Assembly: GCA_017935675.1 (NCBI GenBank)
Contig: JAGBHE010000095.1
Span: 1-64,000 of the forward strand
Length of the DNA stretch: 64,000 bases
Direction: 5' to 3'
Origin: Clostridia bacterium
GTDB lineage: Bacteria; Bacillota; Clostridia; UBA1381
Part shown: positions 16,308 to 26,800 of the stretch, in pieces
Layout: each line of letters opens with the position of its first letter
Numbering within the stretch: the first letter of the stretch is position 1
Made by a program: the position numbers and the translations under genes
The notes under the pieces: model-generated
Databases searched by the model: none
Told to the model about the DNA's origin: nothing
The model's input: only the letters and a program-made list of their open reading frames with translations

Positions 16308-17654
16308 GTGGTAATTGAAATAATATTAATTATAGCTGAAAAACCGAGCCTTGGGCGAAATATCGCAGGCAGTATCGGAAAAATGAAAAAAAACAACGGA
16401 TATTTTGAGGGGAACGGATATATTGTCACATGGGCATTCGGTCATTTATTTTCCCTTGCTGATGTAGAGGACTATGCAAAAGCTCCCTCGGCAAGCAGGA
16501 GATGGACGCTTGACAATATACCGTGTTTCCCGGAAAAATTCAAATTTGAGCTTAAGCGCGGCAAGGACCGCGAGATTGATCCCGGTGTGGAAAAGCAATT
16601 TGAGCTTATACGTTATCTGTGTAACAGAAATGATGTTGATACAATTGTAAATGCAGGCGACTCAGACCGTGAGGGAGAAATAATAGTCAGAATTTGCATT
16701 GAAAAAGCACTTCAGGCTCCAAAGCCTCAAAAACGGCTTTGGCTCCCTGACCAGACTGACGAAACAATACGTCAGGCTCTTTCGGAAATGAAGGAGGATT
16801 CCGAATATGATAATCTTGCAAATGAGGGTTTCGCAAGAACCTACATGGATTGGCTGTACGGAGTTAATCTGACAAGATATGCAACACTGAAATCAGGCTC
16901 GTTTCTCAGGGTGGGGAGGGTAATTGTTCCCATTGTAAAAGCAATTTATGATAGAGACATGGCAATCAGAAATTTCGTGCCGGAAAAATATTATGCAATT
17001 GCAAGCGCTTGTGAAACAAACGGTGAAATTGTTGAGCTCACAAGTAAAAGCAAATTTTCTTATAAGGAATTGGACAAAGCTGAAAAGCTGTGTGACAAGT
17101 ATAATGCCGCGGGTGCTTTTGTTACTGAAAAGAAAAAGAAAAAGGACAAGCTGGCACCCGGAAAGCTCTATTCTTTAACAAAGCTTCAGAATGTGCTGGG
17201 GAAAAAATATAAAATGTCTATGGAAAAAAGCCTTAAAATAGTGCAGGATCTGTATGAAAAAGGTTATGTGACATATCCGAGAACTAATTCCGAGTACCTT
17301 GCAACAGCTGAGCAGGATAAAATTAAAGCAATTATTGAAGTTGTTTCCCGTCTGGGGTATCCTGTAGAGTTTAAATTTAAAAAGACGATTTTTGATGATT
17401 CAAAAATAGAATCTCACTCAGCTTTAACGCCTACTTATAAGATTCCGAAAAAAGAACAGCTCACGCTGGATGAAATGACGGTTTACAGCACTATTATGCG
17501 AAGATTTGTTGCTGTATTCTGCAGCAGGGAATGTATTATTGAAAAAACCGAAATAACTGTACGAGTGGGAGATTATGAGGATTTCCGGCTGAAAGGAACA
17601 GTCATGATAGAGCCCGGCTGGACAAAGTATGACGACTATTCCAAAAAAAAATAA
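16308..17654 (+). CDS. topB: DNA topoisomerase III, 5' part (frameshifted)
   Basis: TopB is a type IA topoisomerase. This part has the Toprim domain (LIIAEKPSLGRNI, then NAGDSDREGEI) and the active-site tyrosine in YVTYPRTNSEYL. The frame stops at TAA just after a run of nine A (17643-17651); the rest of the core domain continues in the +1 frame from 17629. A run of eight A would fuse the two. The start is also odd: AAAGGTGG (16305-16312) is followed by no ATG, GTG or TTG at normal spacing in this frame. The GTG at 16308 lies inside the ribosome site; ATA 16320 would give the expected N terminus MILIIAEKPS. Confidence 0.85.
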   Translation: MVIEIILIIAEKPSLGRNIAGSIGKMKKNNGYFEGNGYIVTWAFGHLFSLADVEDYAKAPSASRRWTLDNIPCFPEKFKFELKRGKDREIDPGVEKQFELIRYLCNRNDVDTIVNAGDSDREGEIIVRICIEKALQAPKPQKRLWLPDQTDETIRQALSEMKEDSEYDNLANEGFARTYMDWLYGVNLTRYATLKSGSFLRVGRVIVPIVKAIYDRDMAIRNFVPEKYYAIASACETNGEIVELTSKSKFSYKELDKAEKLCDKYNAAGAFVTEKKKKKDKLAPGKLYSLTKLQNVLGKKYKMSMEKSLKIVQDLYEKGYVTYPRTNSEYLATAEQDKIKAIIEVVSRLGYPVEFKFKKTIFDDSKIESHSALTPTYKIPKKEQLTLDEMTVYSTIMRRFVAVFCSRECIIEKTEITVRVGDYEDFRLKGTVMIEPGWTKYDDYSKKK

Positions 17655-18411
17655 GCTTCTTCCGAAGCTTGAGAAGAATGATAAGGTGAATATAGACTTT
17701 AAGCCAACCGAAAAGGAAACTACACCGCCAAAGCATTATACTATTGAAACGCTGAATAATTATCTTAAAAATCCTTTTAAAGAGGATAAGGCCAATATTG
17801 AATCCGAAGATGATGCCGAGGAATACAGGGCTGTTTTTGAAGGTCTTGAGCTTGGAACAGAGGCAACGCGCACGGGAATTATAGACAACGCCATAAAAAG
17901 CAGCTACATAAGTCTTAAAAAAGATGTTTACACTATTTTGCCTGACGGTGAAAACCTTATTAATTCACTTGCCGTTATGAACATAAGCATGGACAAGTAT
18001 AAAACCGCCGAAATGGGAAAAGCTCTTAAAAAGGTTTTCAGGGGTGAATATAAAATTGATGACAGTATCGCTCTTGTAAAAAAAGAAATTTCAGAGGTGT
18101 TCAGCGTCAGACAGCAGCCGCCTGAGGTGGACACCGATTACGGCTTCATCGGAGACGAAGCCGGCAAATGTCCTTTATGCGGAAAGCCCGTTGTCCGGAC
18201 AAAATTCGGCTATGGCTGCAGCGGATATAAGGACGGCTGCAAATTTGGAGTCAGCGGTGTTATATGCGGGCGCATTATTTCTCTGTCTAACATGAAGCAG
18301 CTTCTTGAAACCGGAAAAACATATAAAATTGAAGGCTTTGTATCTAAAAAGGGGACGCCATTTTCCGCAGCTCTTAAGCTTGAAAACGGCAGAGCGGTTT
18401 TTGATTTCTGA
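17629..18411 (+). CDS. topB: DNA topoisomerase III, 3' part (frameshifted)
   Basis: This 260-codon frame holds the remainder of the type IA core, including GLELGTEATRTGIIDNAI and YTILPDGENLI, followed by a C-terminal zinc-ribbon (CPLCGKPVVRTK with GCSGYKDGC) and a short beta domain. It cannot work alone because the core domain begins in the upstream frame. The nominal ATG at 17629 is simply the first ATG in this frame, lacks a ribosome site and overlaps the upstream part. One base fewer in the A9 tract, in DNA or by slippage, restores a protein of about 697 residues. Confidence 0.85.
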   Translation: MTTIPKKNKLLPKLEKNDKVNIDFKPTEKETTPPKHYTIETLNNYLKNPFKEDKANIESEDDAEEYRAVFEGLELGTEATRTGIIDNAIKSSYISLKKDVYTILPDGENLINSLAVMNISMDKYKTAEMGKALKKVFRGEYKIDDSIALVKKEISEVFSVRQQPPEVDTDYGFIGDEAGKCPLCGKPVVRTKFGYGCSGYKDGCKFGVSGVICGRIISLSNMKQLLETGKTYKIEGFVSKKGTPFSAALKLENGRAVFDF

Positions 18412-18492
18412 CTTTATTGAAATTAACGGAACCGAAATTCCGTTCAGACAGCTTGACATTCACTTAAGAAACAACGATGAGGTGAAATAGAA

Positions 18493-20439
18493 TTGGATAA
18501 ATTTGAGCTTACAGCGCCATATGAGCCTACGGGGGACCAGCCTGAGGCAATAGCTGCGCTTATCGACGGAATAAACAGCGGCATGCGGGCGCAGACTCTC
18601 CTTGGAGTTACCGGTTCGGGAAAGACCTTTACAATGGCAAACGTGATTGCGGGAGTTAATAAACCAACACTTGTACTTGCACATAATAAAACTCTTGCGG
18701 CACAGCTTTGCAGCGAATTTAAAGAATTTTTCCCGAATAATGCCGTTGAGTATTTTGTAAGCTATTATGATTATTATCAGCCTGAGGCGTATATACCGCA
18801 AACCGACACATTTATTGAAAAGGACGCTTCTATAAACGATGAAATAGATAAGCTTCGTCACAGTGCAACTGCTGCGCTGCTTGAGCGCAGAGATGTTATT
18901 ATTGTTGCAAGCGTGTCATGTATTTACGGTCTTGGTGATCCTGATGATTATAAGAATCTTACTCTAAGTCTTCGCGCCGGAACTGAAAAGAACAGGGAGG
19001 ATGTAATGCGGAGGTTGGTGGAGATACAATATGAAAGAAATGATATTTCATTTACAAGAAATAAATTCAGAGTGCGCGGCGACGTTATTGAAATTTTTCC
19101 GTCCAACAATGGTGACAGGGCAATTCGCATTGAATTTTTCGGAGACGAAATCGAAAGAATATGCGAGGTTGATACCGTAACAGGTGAAATTGTCGGGCTC
19201 AGAAATCATGTAATTATATTCCCGGCATCTCACTATGTTACTACAAAGGAAAAAATGGATATTGCGCTTAAATCCATTGAGGAAGAAATGGAATTGCAGA
19301 TTAAATTCTTCAAAGATAAAAATATGCTTATTGAAGCGCAGAGAATTGAGCAAAGAACAAGATATGACCTTGAAATGCTCAGCGAAATAGGCTTTTGTCA
19401 GGGGATAGAAAATTATTCAAGACATATCAGCGGCAGAGCTCCGGGAAGCGCTCCATTTACTTTGCTTGACTATTTTCCGGACGACTACATCATGTTCATT
19501 GATGAATCCCATGTAACAATTCCGCAGGTAAGGGCTATGTATAACGGTGACCGCGCAAGGAAAGACGCTCTTGTCGGATATGGCTTCCGCCTTCCGTCGG
19601 CATATGATAACCGGCCTTTAAATTTTTCGGAATTTGAAAAGAAAATAAATCAGGTGATTTTCACAAGCGCAACGCCGTCTGATTATGAAAACGAAAATTC
19701 GTCGCAAACGGCTGAGCAGGTCATAAGACCCACCGGTCTCCTTGACCCGGAAATATTTATTCGTCCGATTAAGGGTCAGATAGATGATCTTATAGGTGAA
19801 ATCAACAGCCGCGCCGAAAAAGGTCAAAGAGTTCTTGTTACAACACTTACAAAGAAAATGGCTGAAAATCTTACCGAATATCTGACAGGAGCCGGCATAC
19901 GGGTTCGTTACATGCATTCTGAAATAAAAACCATAGAACGAACCGAGATAATCCGTGATTTACGCCTCGGTGAATTTGACTGTCTTGTGGGAATAAATTT
20001 GCTGCGTGAGGGACTTGATATACCGGAGGTATCTCTTGTTGCTATTCTTGACGCAGATAAAGAAGGTTTTCTGAGAAGCGAACGTTCTCTTATACAGACG
20101 ATAGGCAGAGCGGCAAGAAATTCAGAAGGTATTGTTATCATGTATGCAGATAACGTAACCGATTCCATGAGACGGGCTATCGACGAAACAATGAGAAGGC
20201 GGAAAATCCAGCAGGAATATAACGAAAAGCATAATATTGTGCCTAAAACCATTATTAAAGGCATACGCGATATTATAGAAGCAACAATACCTGTTTCCTT
20301 GCCGGAAGCAGAAATTAAAGAGCCTGTTGAGAATATAATAGCCAGACTTTCAGCCGAGATGTCTATTGCTGCAGAAAATCTTGAGTTTGAACGTGCAGCT
20401 GAGCTAAGAGACAAAATTCGCGAATTGCAAAAGGGATGA
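18493..20439 (+). CDS. uvrB: Excinuclease ABC subunit B
   Basis: UvrB is the damage-verification helicase of nucleotide excision repair. The 648-residue protein starts at TTG 18493 after GAGGTG and contains Walker [11 protein letters not shown], the beta-hairpin motif [20 protein letters not shown], helicase motifs [19 protein letters not shown] and QTIGRAARN, and the C-terminal UVR domain [18 protein letters not shown] that contacts UvrC. It heads a uvrB-small protein-uvrA cluster. Confidence 0.97.
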   Translation: MDKFELTAPYEPTGDQPEAIAALIDGINSGMRAQTLLGVTGSGKTFTMANVIAGVNKPTLVLAHNKTLAAQLCSEFKEFFPNNAVEYFVSYYDYYQPEAYIPQTDTFIEKDASINDEIDKLRHSATAALLERRDVIIVASVSCIYGLGDPDDYKNLTLSLRAGTEKNREDVMRRLVEIQYERNDISFTRNKFRVRGDVIEIFPSNNGDRAIRIEFFGDEIERICEVDTVTGEIVGLRNHVIIFPASHYVTTKEKMDIALKSIEEEMELQIKFFKDKNMLIEAQRIEQRTRYDLEMLSEIGFCQGIENYSRHISGRAPGSAPFTLLDYFPDDYIMFIDESHVTIPQVRAMYNGDRARKDALVGYGFRLPSAYDNRPLNFSEFEKKINQVIFTSATPSDYENENSSQTAEQVIRPTGLLDPEIFIRPIKGQIDDLIGEINSRAEKGQRVLVTTLTKKMAENLTEYLTGAGIRVRYMHSEIKTIERTEIIRDLRLGEFDCLVGINLLREGLDIPEVSLVAILDADKEGFLRSERSLIQTIGRAARNSEGIVIMYADNVTDSMRRAIDETMRRRKIQQEYNEKHNIVPKTIIKGIRDIIEATIPVSLPEAEIKEPVENIIARLSAEMSIAAENLEFERAAELRDKIRELQKG

Positions 20440-20445
20440 TATTAT

Positions 20446-20814
20446 TTGGAAAATAAATTTATTGAGATTATAAAAAAACATCTTCTTACGCCTGTTTTAT
20501 ACAGGCTGGAGGATGAGTACAGGATAATTGTAGTTGGTTTTTTTGATTTGTCAACAACCGTTGAAAGCATCTATGAGGCGCAAACTGAGCTTGAAAAGCT
20601 TATGAAAAAGGAAATTCATATATTGGATATTCGCGACTTCTGTGAGGCGGAAAGGCTTGATTTTTTAAAGGAAGCCGAGAATATTTATTCGGAAACCCCT
20701 TTGGTAAAATCAATGTTTGAAGCCGCTATGGCGGAGGATTTCAAAGACGCTCTGGACTTAAAAAAGGACGCAATGGAACGGTCAAAGAATACGGGTACAA
20801 TTTATTTGTCATAG
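20446..20814 (+). CDS. Small hypothetical protein between uvrB and uvrA
   Basis: The 122-residue protein starts at TTG 20446, six bases after uvrB, with GGGATG as a weak ribosome site. No established family is recognised. The pattern LEKLMKKEIHILDIRDF followed by ENIYSETP recalls the second half of minimal nucleotidyltransferase (MNT) domains, but the catalytic GSxxRG...DxD motif is missing, so if related it is inactive. The tight placement in a repair operon suggests a role beside UvrAB, which is inference only. Confidence 0.65.
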   Translation: MENKFIEIIKKHLLTPVLYRLEDEYRIIVVGFFDLSTTVESIYEAQTELEKLMKKEIHILDIRDFCEAERLDFLKEAENIYSETPLVKSMFEAAMAEDFKDALDLKKDAMERSKNTGTIYLS

Positions 20815-20859
20815 AAAAAAACTTAATAAACTCATTTGAAAGGGGTCATAAATTATAAT

Positions 20860-23688
20860 ATGTCAGGATATATAAAAATACGCGGCGCAAAGGTTCACAA
20901 CCTGAAAAATGTGTCGCTTGATATCCCCAGAGAAAAGCTTGTTGTTCTTACGGGACTTTCAGGCTCCGGGAAATCATCACTTGCTTTTGATACCATATAT
21001 GCGGAAGGTCAGCGAAGATATGTTGAGTCCCTGTCATCTTATGCAAGAATGTTTCTCGGACAGATGGACAAGCCGGATGTTGAGAGTATAGACGGATTAT
21101 CACCGGCTATAAGCATTGACCAGAAAACAACGTCAAAAAATCCACGTTCAACAGTGGGAACCGTAACTGAGATATATGATTATCTGAGACTTTTATATGC
21201 AAGAATAGGAATACCTCACTGTCCTAAATGCGGAAAGGTTATTTCAAGGCAAACAGTAGACAACATTGTTGACAGTATTATGAATTTGCCGCAGGGTACT
21301 AAACTTCAGATACTTGCGCCGGTTATCCGCAGTAAAAAAGGCGAGCACAAAAAAGTGCTTGAGGACGCAAAAAAGAACGGTTATGTACGTGTAAGAGTTG
21401 ACGGAAATGTCTATACCCTTGATGAAGAAATTGAGCTTAAAAAAACCTTTAAGCATAATATAGATATTGTAGTTGACAGAATAGTAATAAAAGATAACAT
21501 ACATCAGCGCATTGCCGATTCTGTTGAAACGGCAATGAAACTGACGGGAGATATTGTTACGGTTAATATCATTGACGGAGAGGATATGGTTTTCAGCGGA
21601 AGCTTTGCCTGCCCGGAATGCGGTATCAGCCTTGAAGAGCTTGCACCACGCATGTTTTCCTTTAACAACCCTTACGGTGCATGCTCTCATTGTGACGGTC
21701 TCGGTAGTCTTTCAAAAATTGATCCGTCGCTGATAATAGACGACGAGGACAAAAGTCTGCTTGAAGGGGCAATTTATGCATCAGGCTGGAACAGTGCAAA
21801 TGATACAGATTCAATGGCTTACATGTATTTTTCTGCACTTGCCGAGCATTACGGTTTTGACATAAACACAAAATTCAAGGATCTTCCCGATAAAATAAAG
21901 GATATTATTCTCTACGGCTCCGGCGGAGAAAAAATAAAGGTTCATTATTCCAGGTCATACGGCAGCGGAACATATAACACAGCCTTTGAAGGTATAATCA
22001 CAAATCTTGAACGCAGGTATCATTCCACAGGCTCAGATTATTCAAAAGCTGAAATTGAAAAATACATCAATAATATACAATGCCCTCACTGCCACGGTGC
22101 AAGACTGAATGATACAGTGCTTGCTGTAACAGTCGGAGGCTTAAATATTTATGAATTTACCCGGCTTTCCGTTAAATCGGCTATGGAATTTATAAATTCC
22201 CTTGAGCTGTCCGAAAGGGAGAAAGCGATTGGTGATCAGATAATAAAAGAAATAAAGGCAAGGCTTAAATTTTTGCTTGATGTGGGGCTTGACTATCTTA
22301 CTCTTTCACGTTCTTCCGGAACGCTCAGCGGCGGCGAAGCGCAAAGAATACGTCTTGCAACACAGATTGGTTCGGGTCTTATGGGTGTGCTTTATATTCT
22401 TGACGAACCGAGCATCGGTCTTCATCAGCGTGACAATGACAGACTGATAGCTACCTTAAAGCATTTGCGTGACCTTGGAAACACCGTTATTGTCGTTGAG
22501 CACGACACGGATACAATGCTGGAGGCTGACCATATTGTTGATGTCGGTCCTGGAGCAGGAATTAAAGGCGGGCTCATAGTAGGCGAGGGCACAGCAGACG
22601 ACATAATGGCAAGCCCGGAGTCTGTAACAGGAAAGTATTTGTCAGGTGAAATTAAAATAAAGGTCCCTGAGAAAAGAAGAGAACCTTCCGACTGGATTGA
22701 GGTAGTCGGAGCTGCGGAAAACAACCTTAAAAATATTAATGTTAAATTTCCGCTGGGAGTTCTGACCTGTGTTACCGGAGTATCAGGCTCAGGCAAAAGC
22801 TCACTCGTTAATGAAATACTTTATAAACAGCTTGCCCATGACCTTAACAGAGCGAGGTTTCATGCCGGAAAACATAAAACAATAAAAGGTAAGGATAAGC
22901 TTGATAAAATAATAGCGATTGACCAGTCGCCGATAGGACGTACGCCGCGTTCAAATCCGGCAACCTACACAGGGCTTTTTAATGACATACGCGATGTGTT
23001 TGCTTCAACAAATGATGCAAAGGTCCGTGGTTATAATGCAGGACGATTCAGCTTTAATGTCAAAGGCGGCAGGTGTGAAGCCTGCACGGGAGACGGTATT
23101 GTTAAAATTGAAATGCATTTTCTTTCTGATATTTATGTCCCGTGCGAAGTGTGCAAAGGCAAAAGATACAACAGGGAAACCCTTGAGGTAAAATACAAGG
23201 GGAAAAATATATATGACATTCTTGAAATGACAGTTGATGAGGCTCTTGAATTTTTCTCAAATCTTCCGAAGCTGAAGCGAAAGCTTGAAACTCTTAAGGA
23301 GGTAGGTCTGTCATATATTAAGCTCGGTCAAAGCTCAACCACACTAAGCGGCGGCGAAGCGCAAAGGGTGAAGCTTGCAACCGAGCTTTCAAAAAGGAGC
23401 ACCGGAAAAACAATATATATCCTTGATGAACCCACAACAGGCCTTCACTCCGCAGATGTTCACAAGCTTATTGATGTTTTGAACAAGCTGGTTGAGGCCG
23501 GCAATACTGTAATAGTTATAGAGCATAATCTTGATGTTATCAAGACTGCGGACTATATTGTTGATATGGGCCCGGAGGGAGGAGACGGCGGAGGAACGGT
23601 TATCTCCCAAGGCACCCCGGAGGAAATTGCTGAGTGTGATATTTCCTATACGGGACAGTATCTGAAAAAATATCTGAATAAATTTTAA
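20860..23688 (+). CDS. uvrA: Excinuclease ABC subunit A
   Basis: UvrA is the dimeric ABC-type damage sensor of nucleotide excision repair. The 942-residue protein has two nucleotide-binding domains: Walker [15 protein letters not shown] and [14 protein letters not shown] signatures [12 protein letters not shown] and [12 protein letters not shown], Walker [13 protein letters not shown] and [11 protein letters not shown]. Zinc-finger cysteine sets are CPKCG/CPECG, CPHCHG, and CEACTGDG with [10 protein letters not shown] use ATG 20860 ([10 protein letters not shown]); the TTG at 20836 is upstream of the GAAAGGGG site. Confidence 0.97.
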   Translation: MSGYIKIRGAKVHNLKNVSLDIPREKLVVLTGLSGSGKSSLAFDTIYAEGQRRYVESLSSYARMFLGQMDKPDVESIDGLSPAISIDQKTTSKNPRSTVGTVTEIYDYLRLLYARIGIPHCPKCGKVISRQTVDNIVDSIMNLPQGTKLQILAPVIRSKKGEHKKVLEDAKKNGYVRVRVDGNVYTLDEEIELKKTFKHNIDIVVDRIVIKDNIHQRIADSVETAMKLTGDIVTVNIIDGEDMVFSGSFACPECGISLEELAPRMFSFNNPYGACSHCDGLGSLSKIDPSLIIDDEDKSLLEGAIYASGWNSANDTDSMAYMYFSALAEHYGFDINTKFKDLPDKIKDIILYGSGGEKIKVHYSRSYGSGTYNTAFEGIITNLERRYHSTGSDYSKAEIEKYINNIQCPHCHGARLNDTVLAVTVGGLNIYEFTRLSVKSAMEFINSLELSEREKAIGDQIIKEIKARLKFLLDVGLDYLTLSRSSGTLSGGEAQRIRLATQIGSGLMGVLYILDEPSIGLHQRDNDRLIATLKHLRDLGNTVIVVEHDTDTMLEADHIVDVGPGAGIKGGLIVGEGTADDIMASPESVTGKYLSGEIKIKVPEKRREPSDWIEVVGAAENNLKNINVKFPLGVLTCVTGVSGSGKSSLVNEILYKQLAHDLNRARFHAGKHKTIKGKDKLDKIIAIDQSPIGRTPRSNPATYTGLFNDIRDVFASTNDAKVRGYNAGRFSFNVKGGRCEACTGDGIVKIEMHFLSDIYVPCEVCKGKRYNRETLEVKYKGKNIYDILEMTVDEALEFFSNLPKLKRKLETLKEVGLSYIKLGQSSTTLSGGEAQRVKLATELSKRSTGKTIYILDEPTTGLHSADVHKLIDVLNKLVEAGNTVIVIEHNLDVIKTADYIVDMGPEGGDGGGTVISQGTPEEIAECDISYTGQYLKKYLNKF

Positions 23689-23728
23689 AAAAATTATTCG
23701 TTATTTTGACGAATTAATTTGTTATATA

Positions 23729-23757
23729 TTGACATATGCATGACATTATGCTACAAT
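23729..23757 (+). promoter_or_regulatory. Promoter of the surface-protein operon
   Basis: TTGACA (23729-23734), 17-base spacer, TACAAT (23752-23757). Predicted transcription begins right at the 5' arm of the hairpin at 23767. Confidence 0.8.
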
Positions 23758-23766
23758 TTAATTACA

Positions 23767-23807
23767 ATTTTTGTTTTGTAGAGTTAAATACTCTACAAAA
23801 CAAAAAT
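23767..23807 (+). promoter_or_regulatory. Perfect 18-base stem-loop at the 5' end of the surface-protein mRNA
   Basis: The left arm ATTTTTGTTTTGTAGAGT (23767-23784) is exactly complementary to the right arm at 23790-23807, with a five-base loop. It lies between promoter and start codon (23837), so the mRNA would begin with it. It may protect the long transcript, act as an operator, or partly terminate uvrA read-through. Confidence 0.7.
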
Positions 23808-23836
23808 ACACTATTAAAAATTGAGGGTGAATCATT

Positions 23837-26800
23837 ATGAAGAGAATGATTTCGTTTATTTTAAGCCTTGTAATATTATGCACGATGCTTCCCTGCAATA
23901 ATGTGCTTGCCGAAAATGATATTTATGTTGGCGATATGATTGTCAAAAGTATTGTTGATAGCGGCACTTGCGGAGATAATGCGACATGGGAACTGTATGA
24001 TGACGGCGAGCTTATAATAAGCGGCAGCGGTGAAATGACAGATTGGTATGAATCATCAAGCCCGTTTTATCAAATTCGTAATTACATAAAAAAGGTGACA
24101 ATAAACAATGGAATAACAAGTATTGGCAATCATGCGTTCAATTACTGCAGAAGCTTAACAAACGTATCAATTCCAGGTAGCATAAAAATCATTGGCAATA
24201 ATGCGTTCTTTGAATGCAGCAGCTTAACAAGCGTAACAATCCCGGACGGTGTGACAAGCATTCGCATTTATGCGTTCTTTAAATGCAGCAGCTTAACAAG
24301 CGTAACTATTTCGGGCAGCGTGACAAGCATTGGCGATTATACGTTCAACGAATGCAGCAGCTTAACAAATTTAACAATCATGGACGGTGTGAAAAGCATT
24401 GGCAGTTCTGCGTTCAGTGGGTGTAGCAGCTTAACAAGTGTAACTATTCCGGACAGTGTGACACACATTGACAGCTGTGCGTTCGAGGACTGCAGCAGTT
24501 TAACAAGCGTCACTATTCCGGACAGTGTGACAAGTATTTACAGTTATTCCTTCAAGGGATGCAGCAGCTTAACAAGCGTAACAATCCCGGACAGTGTGAA
24601 GAGCATTCACGATGATGCGTTCAGGAACTGCAGCAGCTTAACAAATATTACAGTTGATGCCTTAAGCCAAACATATAGTTCGGAAAACGGAGTGTTGTTT
24701 AATAAAAATAAAACGACATTGATATGTTGTCCTGGTGGGAAAGAAGGAGAATATATAATTCCGGACAGCGTGACAAGCATTAGTTGGGGTGCGTTCGAGG
24801 GATGCAGCAACTTAACAAGCATAACAATTCCAGACAGCGTGACAAGCAGTGGCGCATCTGCGTTCAGTGGATGCAGCAGCTTAGCAAGCATAACAATCCC
24901 GGACAGTGTAACGAGCATTGACAATGGTGCGTTCCGGAGATGCAGCAGCTTAACAAGCGTAACTATTCCAGACAGTGTGAGAATAATTCGCCGCGATGCG
25001 TTCTACGGATGCAGCAGCTTAACAAGTGTAATAATCCCGGTCAGCGTGACAAACATCGGTTATAGTGCATTCTGCGGATGCAATAAATTAACAGATGTAT
25101 ATTACAGTGGAACAAAAGAACAGTGGAACAGCATTGCAATTGATTATGATTACAATGAAAATCTTACTAATGCGACAATTCATTACAACTTTAAAAGTTA
25201 TTATACAATATCCTATAACGTCAACGGCGGAAGCGGTGCTCCTGCAAATCAGACAAAGAACCCCGGAGAATCACTGACCTTATCATCGGAAACGCCTAAA
25301 AGAGCAGGATTTACATTCTTAGGTTGGGCAGTATCTTCAACGGCATCAAGCGCAGAATATCAGCCGGGCGATAGCTTTACAACAGATTCGGATACTACGC
25401 TTTATGCCGTATGGCAGCAAAGTAAAACGGTGAAAGCAAGCGGCACTTGCGGAGACAATGCAACATGGGAACTGTATGATGACGGCGAGCTTGTAATAAG
25501 CGGCAGTGGTACAATTACAGAATTTTATACAAATGACAGTCAGTACATAAATAAGGTGACAATAAGTCATGGAATAACAAGCATTGGCGATTATGCGTTC
25601 TGTTATCGTGACAATTTAACAAGTGTAACTATTCCGGACAGCGTGACAAGCATTGGCGATTATGCATTCGGGGAATGCAGTGGTTTAACAAGTATAACAA
25701 TCCCGGACAGTGTGACGAGCATTAGCTATGGTGCGTTCGAAGGCTGCAGCAGCTTAACAAGTGTTACAATTCCGGGCAGCGTGACAAGCATTGGCAATGA
25801 TGCGTTCCGTGGCTGCAGCAGCTTGACAAGCGTAACAATCCCGGATAGCGTGACAAGCATTGGCAATGATGCGTTCTATGGGTGCAACGGCTTAACAAGC
25901 GTAACTATTCCGAGCAGCGTGACCAACATTTGCAATGCGTTCGTTGGATGCAGTATAGAATATGTATATTACAACGGCACTGAAAATCAATGGAATAGTA
26001 TTGTGCCTTATGGATATTTTAATGATGCGGTAATATTATACCTCCGTTGCGGAGATAATGCAACATGGGAACTGCATGATGACGGCGAGCTTATAATAAG
26101 CGGCAGCGGTGCAATGACGGATTGGAGTTATAAATTAAGACCATCTAGAAAATCCGAAAGCCCATTCAGTAAACTTTCTCAGTACATAACTAAGGTGACA
26201 ATAAGCCATGGAATAACAAGCATTGGCAATTGTGCGTTCTATTATTGTAACAACTTAACAAGTGTAACAATTCCGGACAGTGTGACAAGCATTGGTATGT
26301 GGGCATTCAGGGGATGCAGCAGCTTAACAAGCGTAATAATCCCAGACGGCGTTACAAGCATTAGTAATGATGCATTCTATGGGTGCAGCAGCTTAACAAA
26401 TATTACAGTCGACGCCTTAAACCAAACATACAGTTCGAAAAACGGAGTGCTGTTTGATAAAAATAAAACTACATTGATATATTGTCCAGGAGGAAAAAGC
26501 GGAGAATATATAATCCCAGACAGTGTGACAAGCATTAGTGATGATGCGTTCTATGGGTGCAGCAGCTTAACAAATATTACAGTCGACGCCTTAAACCAAA
26601 CATACAGTTCGGAAAACGGAGCGCTGTTTGATAAAAATAAAACTACATTGATATGTTGTCCGGGCGGAAAAAGCGGAGAATATATAATCCCGGACAGTGT
26701 GACAAGCATTAGTGATGATGCGTTCAATGGATGTAGCAGCTTAACAAGCGTAACAATCCCGGATAGCGTGACGAGCATTGGCGGAAGGGCATTCAGCGAA

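Noticed and set aside
24607..24924. Minus-strand open frames inside the LRR region (also 26551-26808)
   Set aside because: They mirror the LRR repeat units in the antisense frame and have no own start signals.
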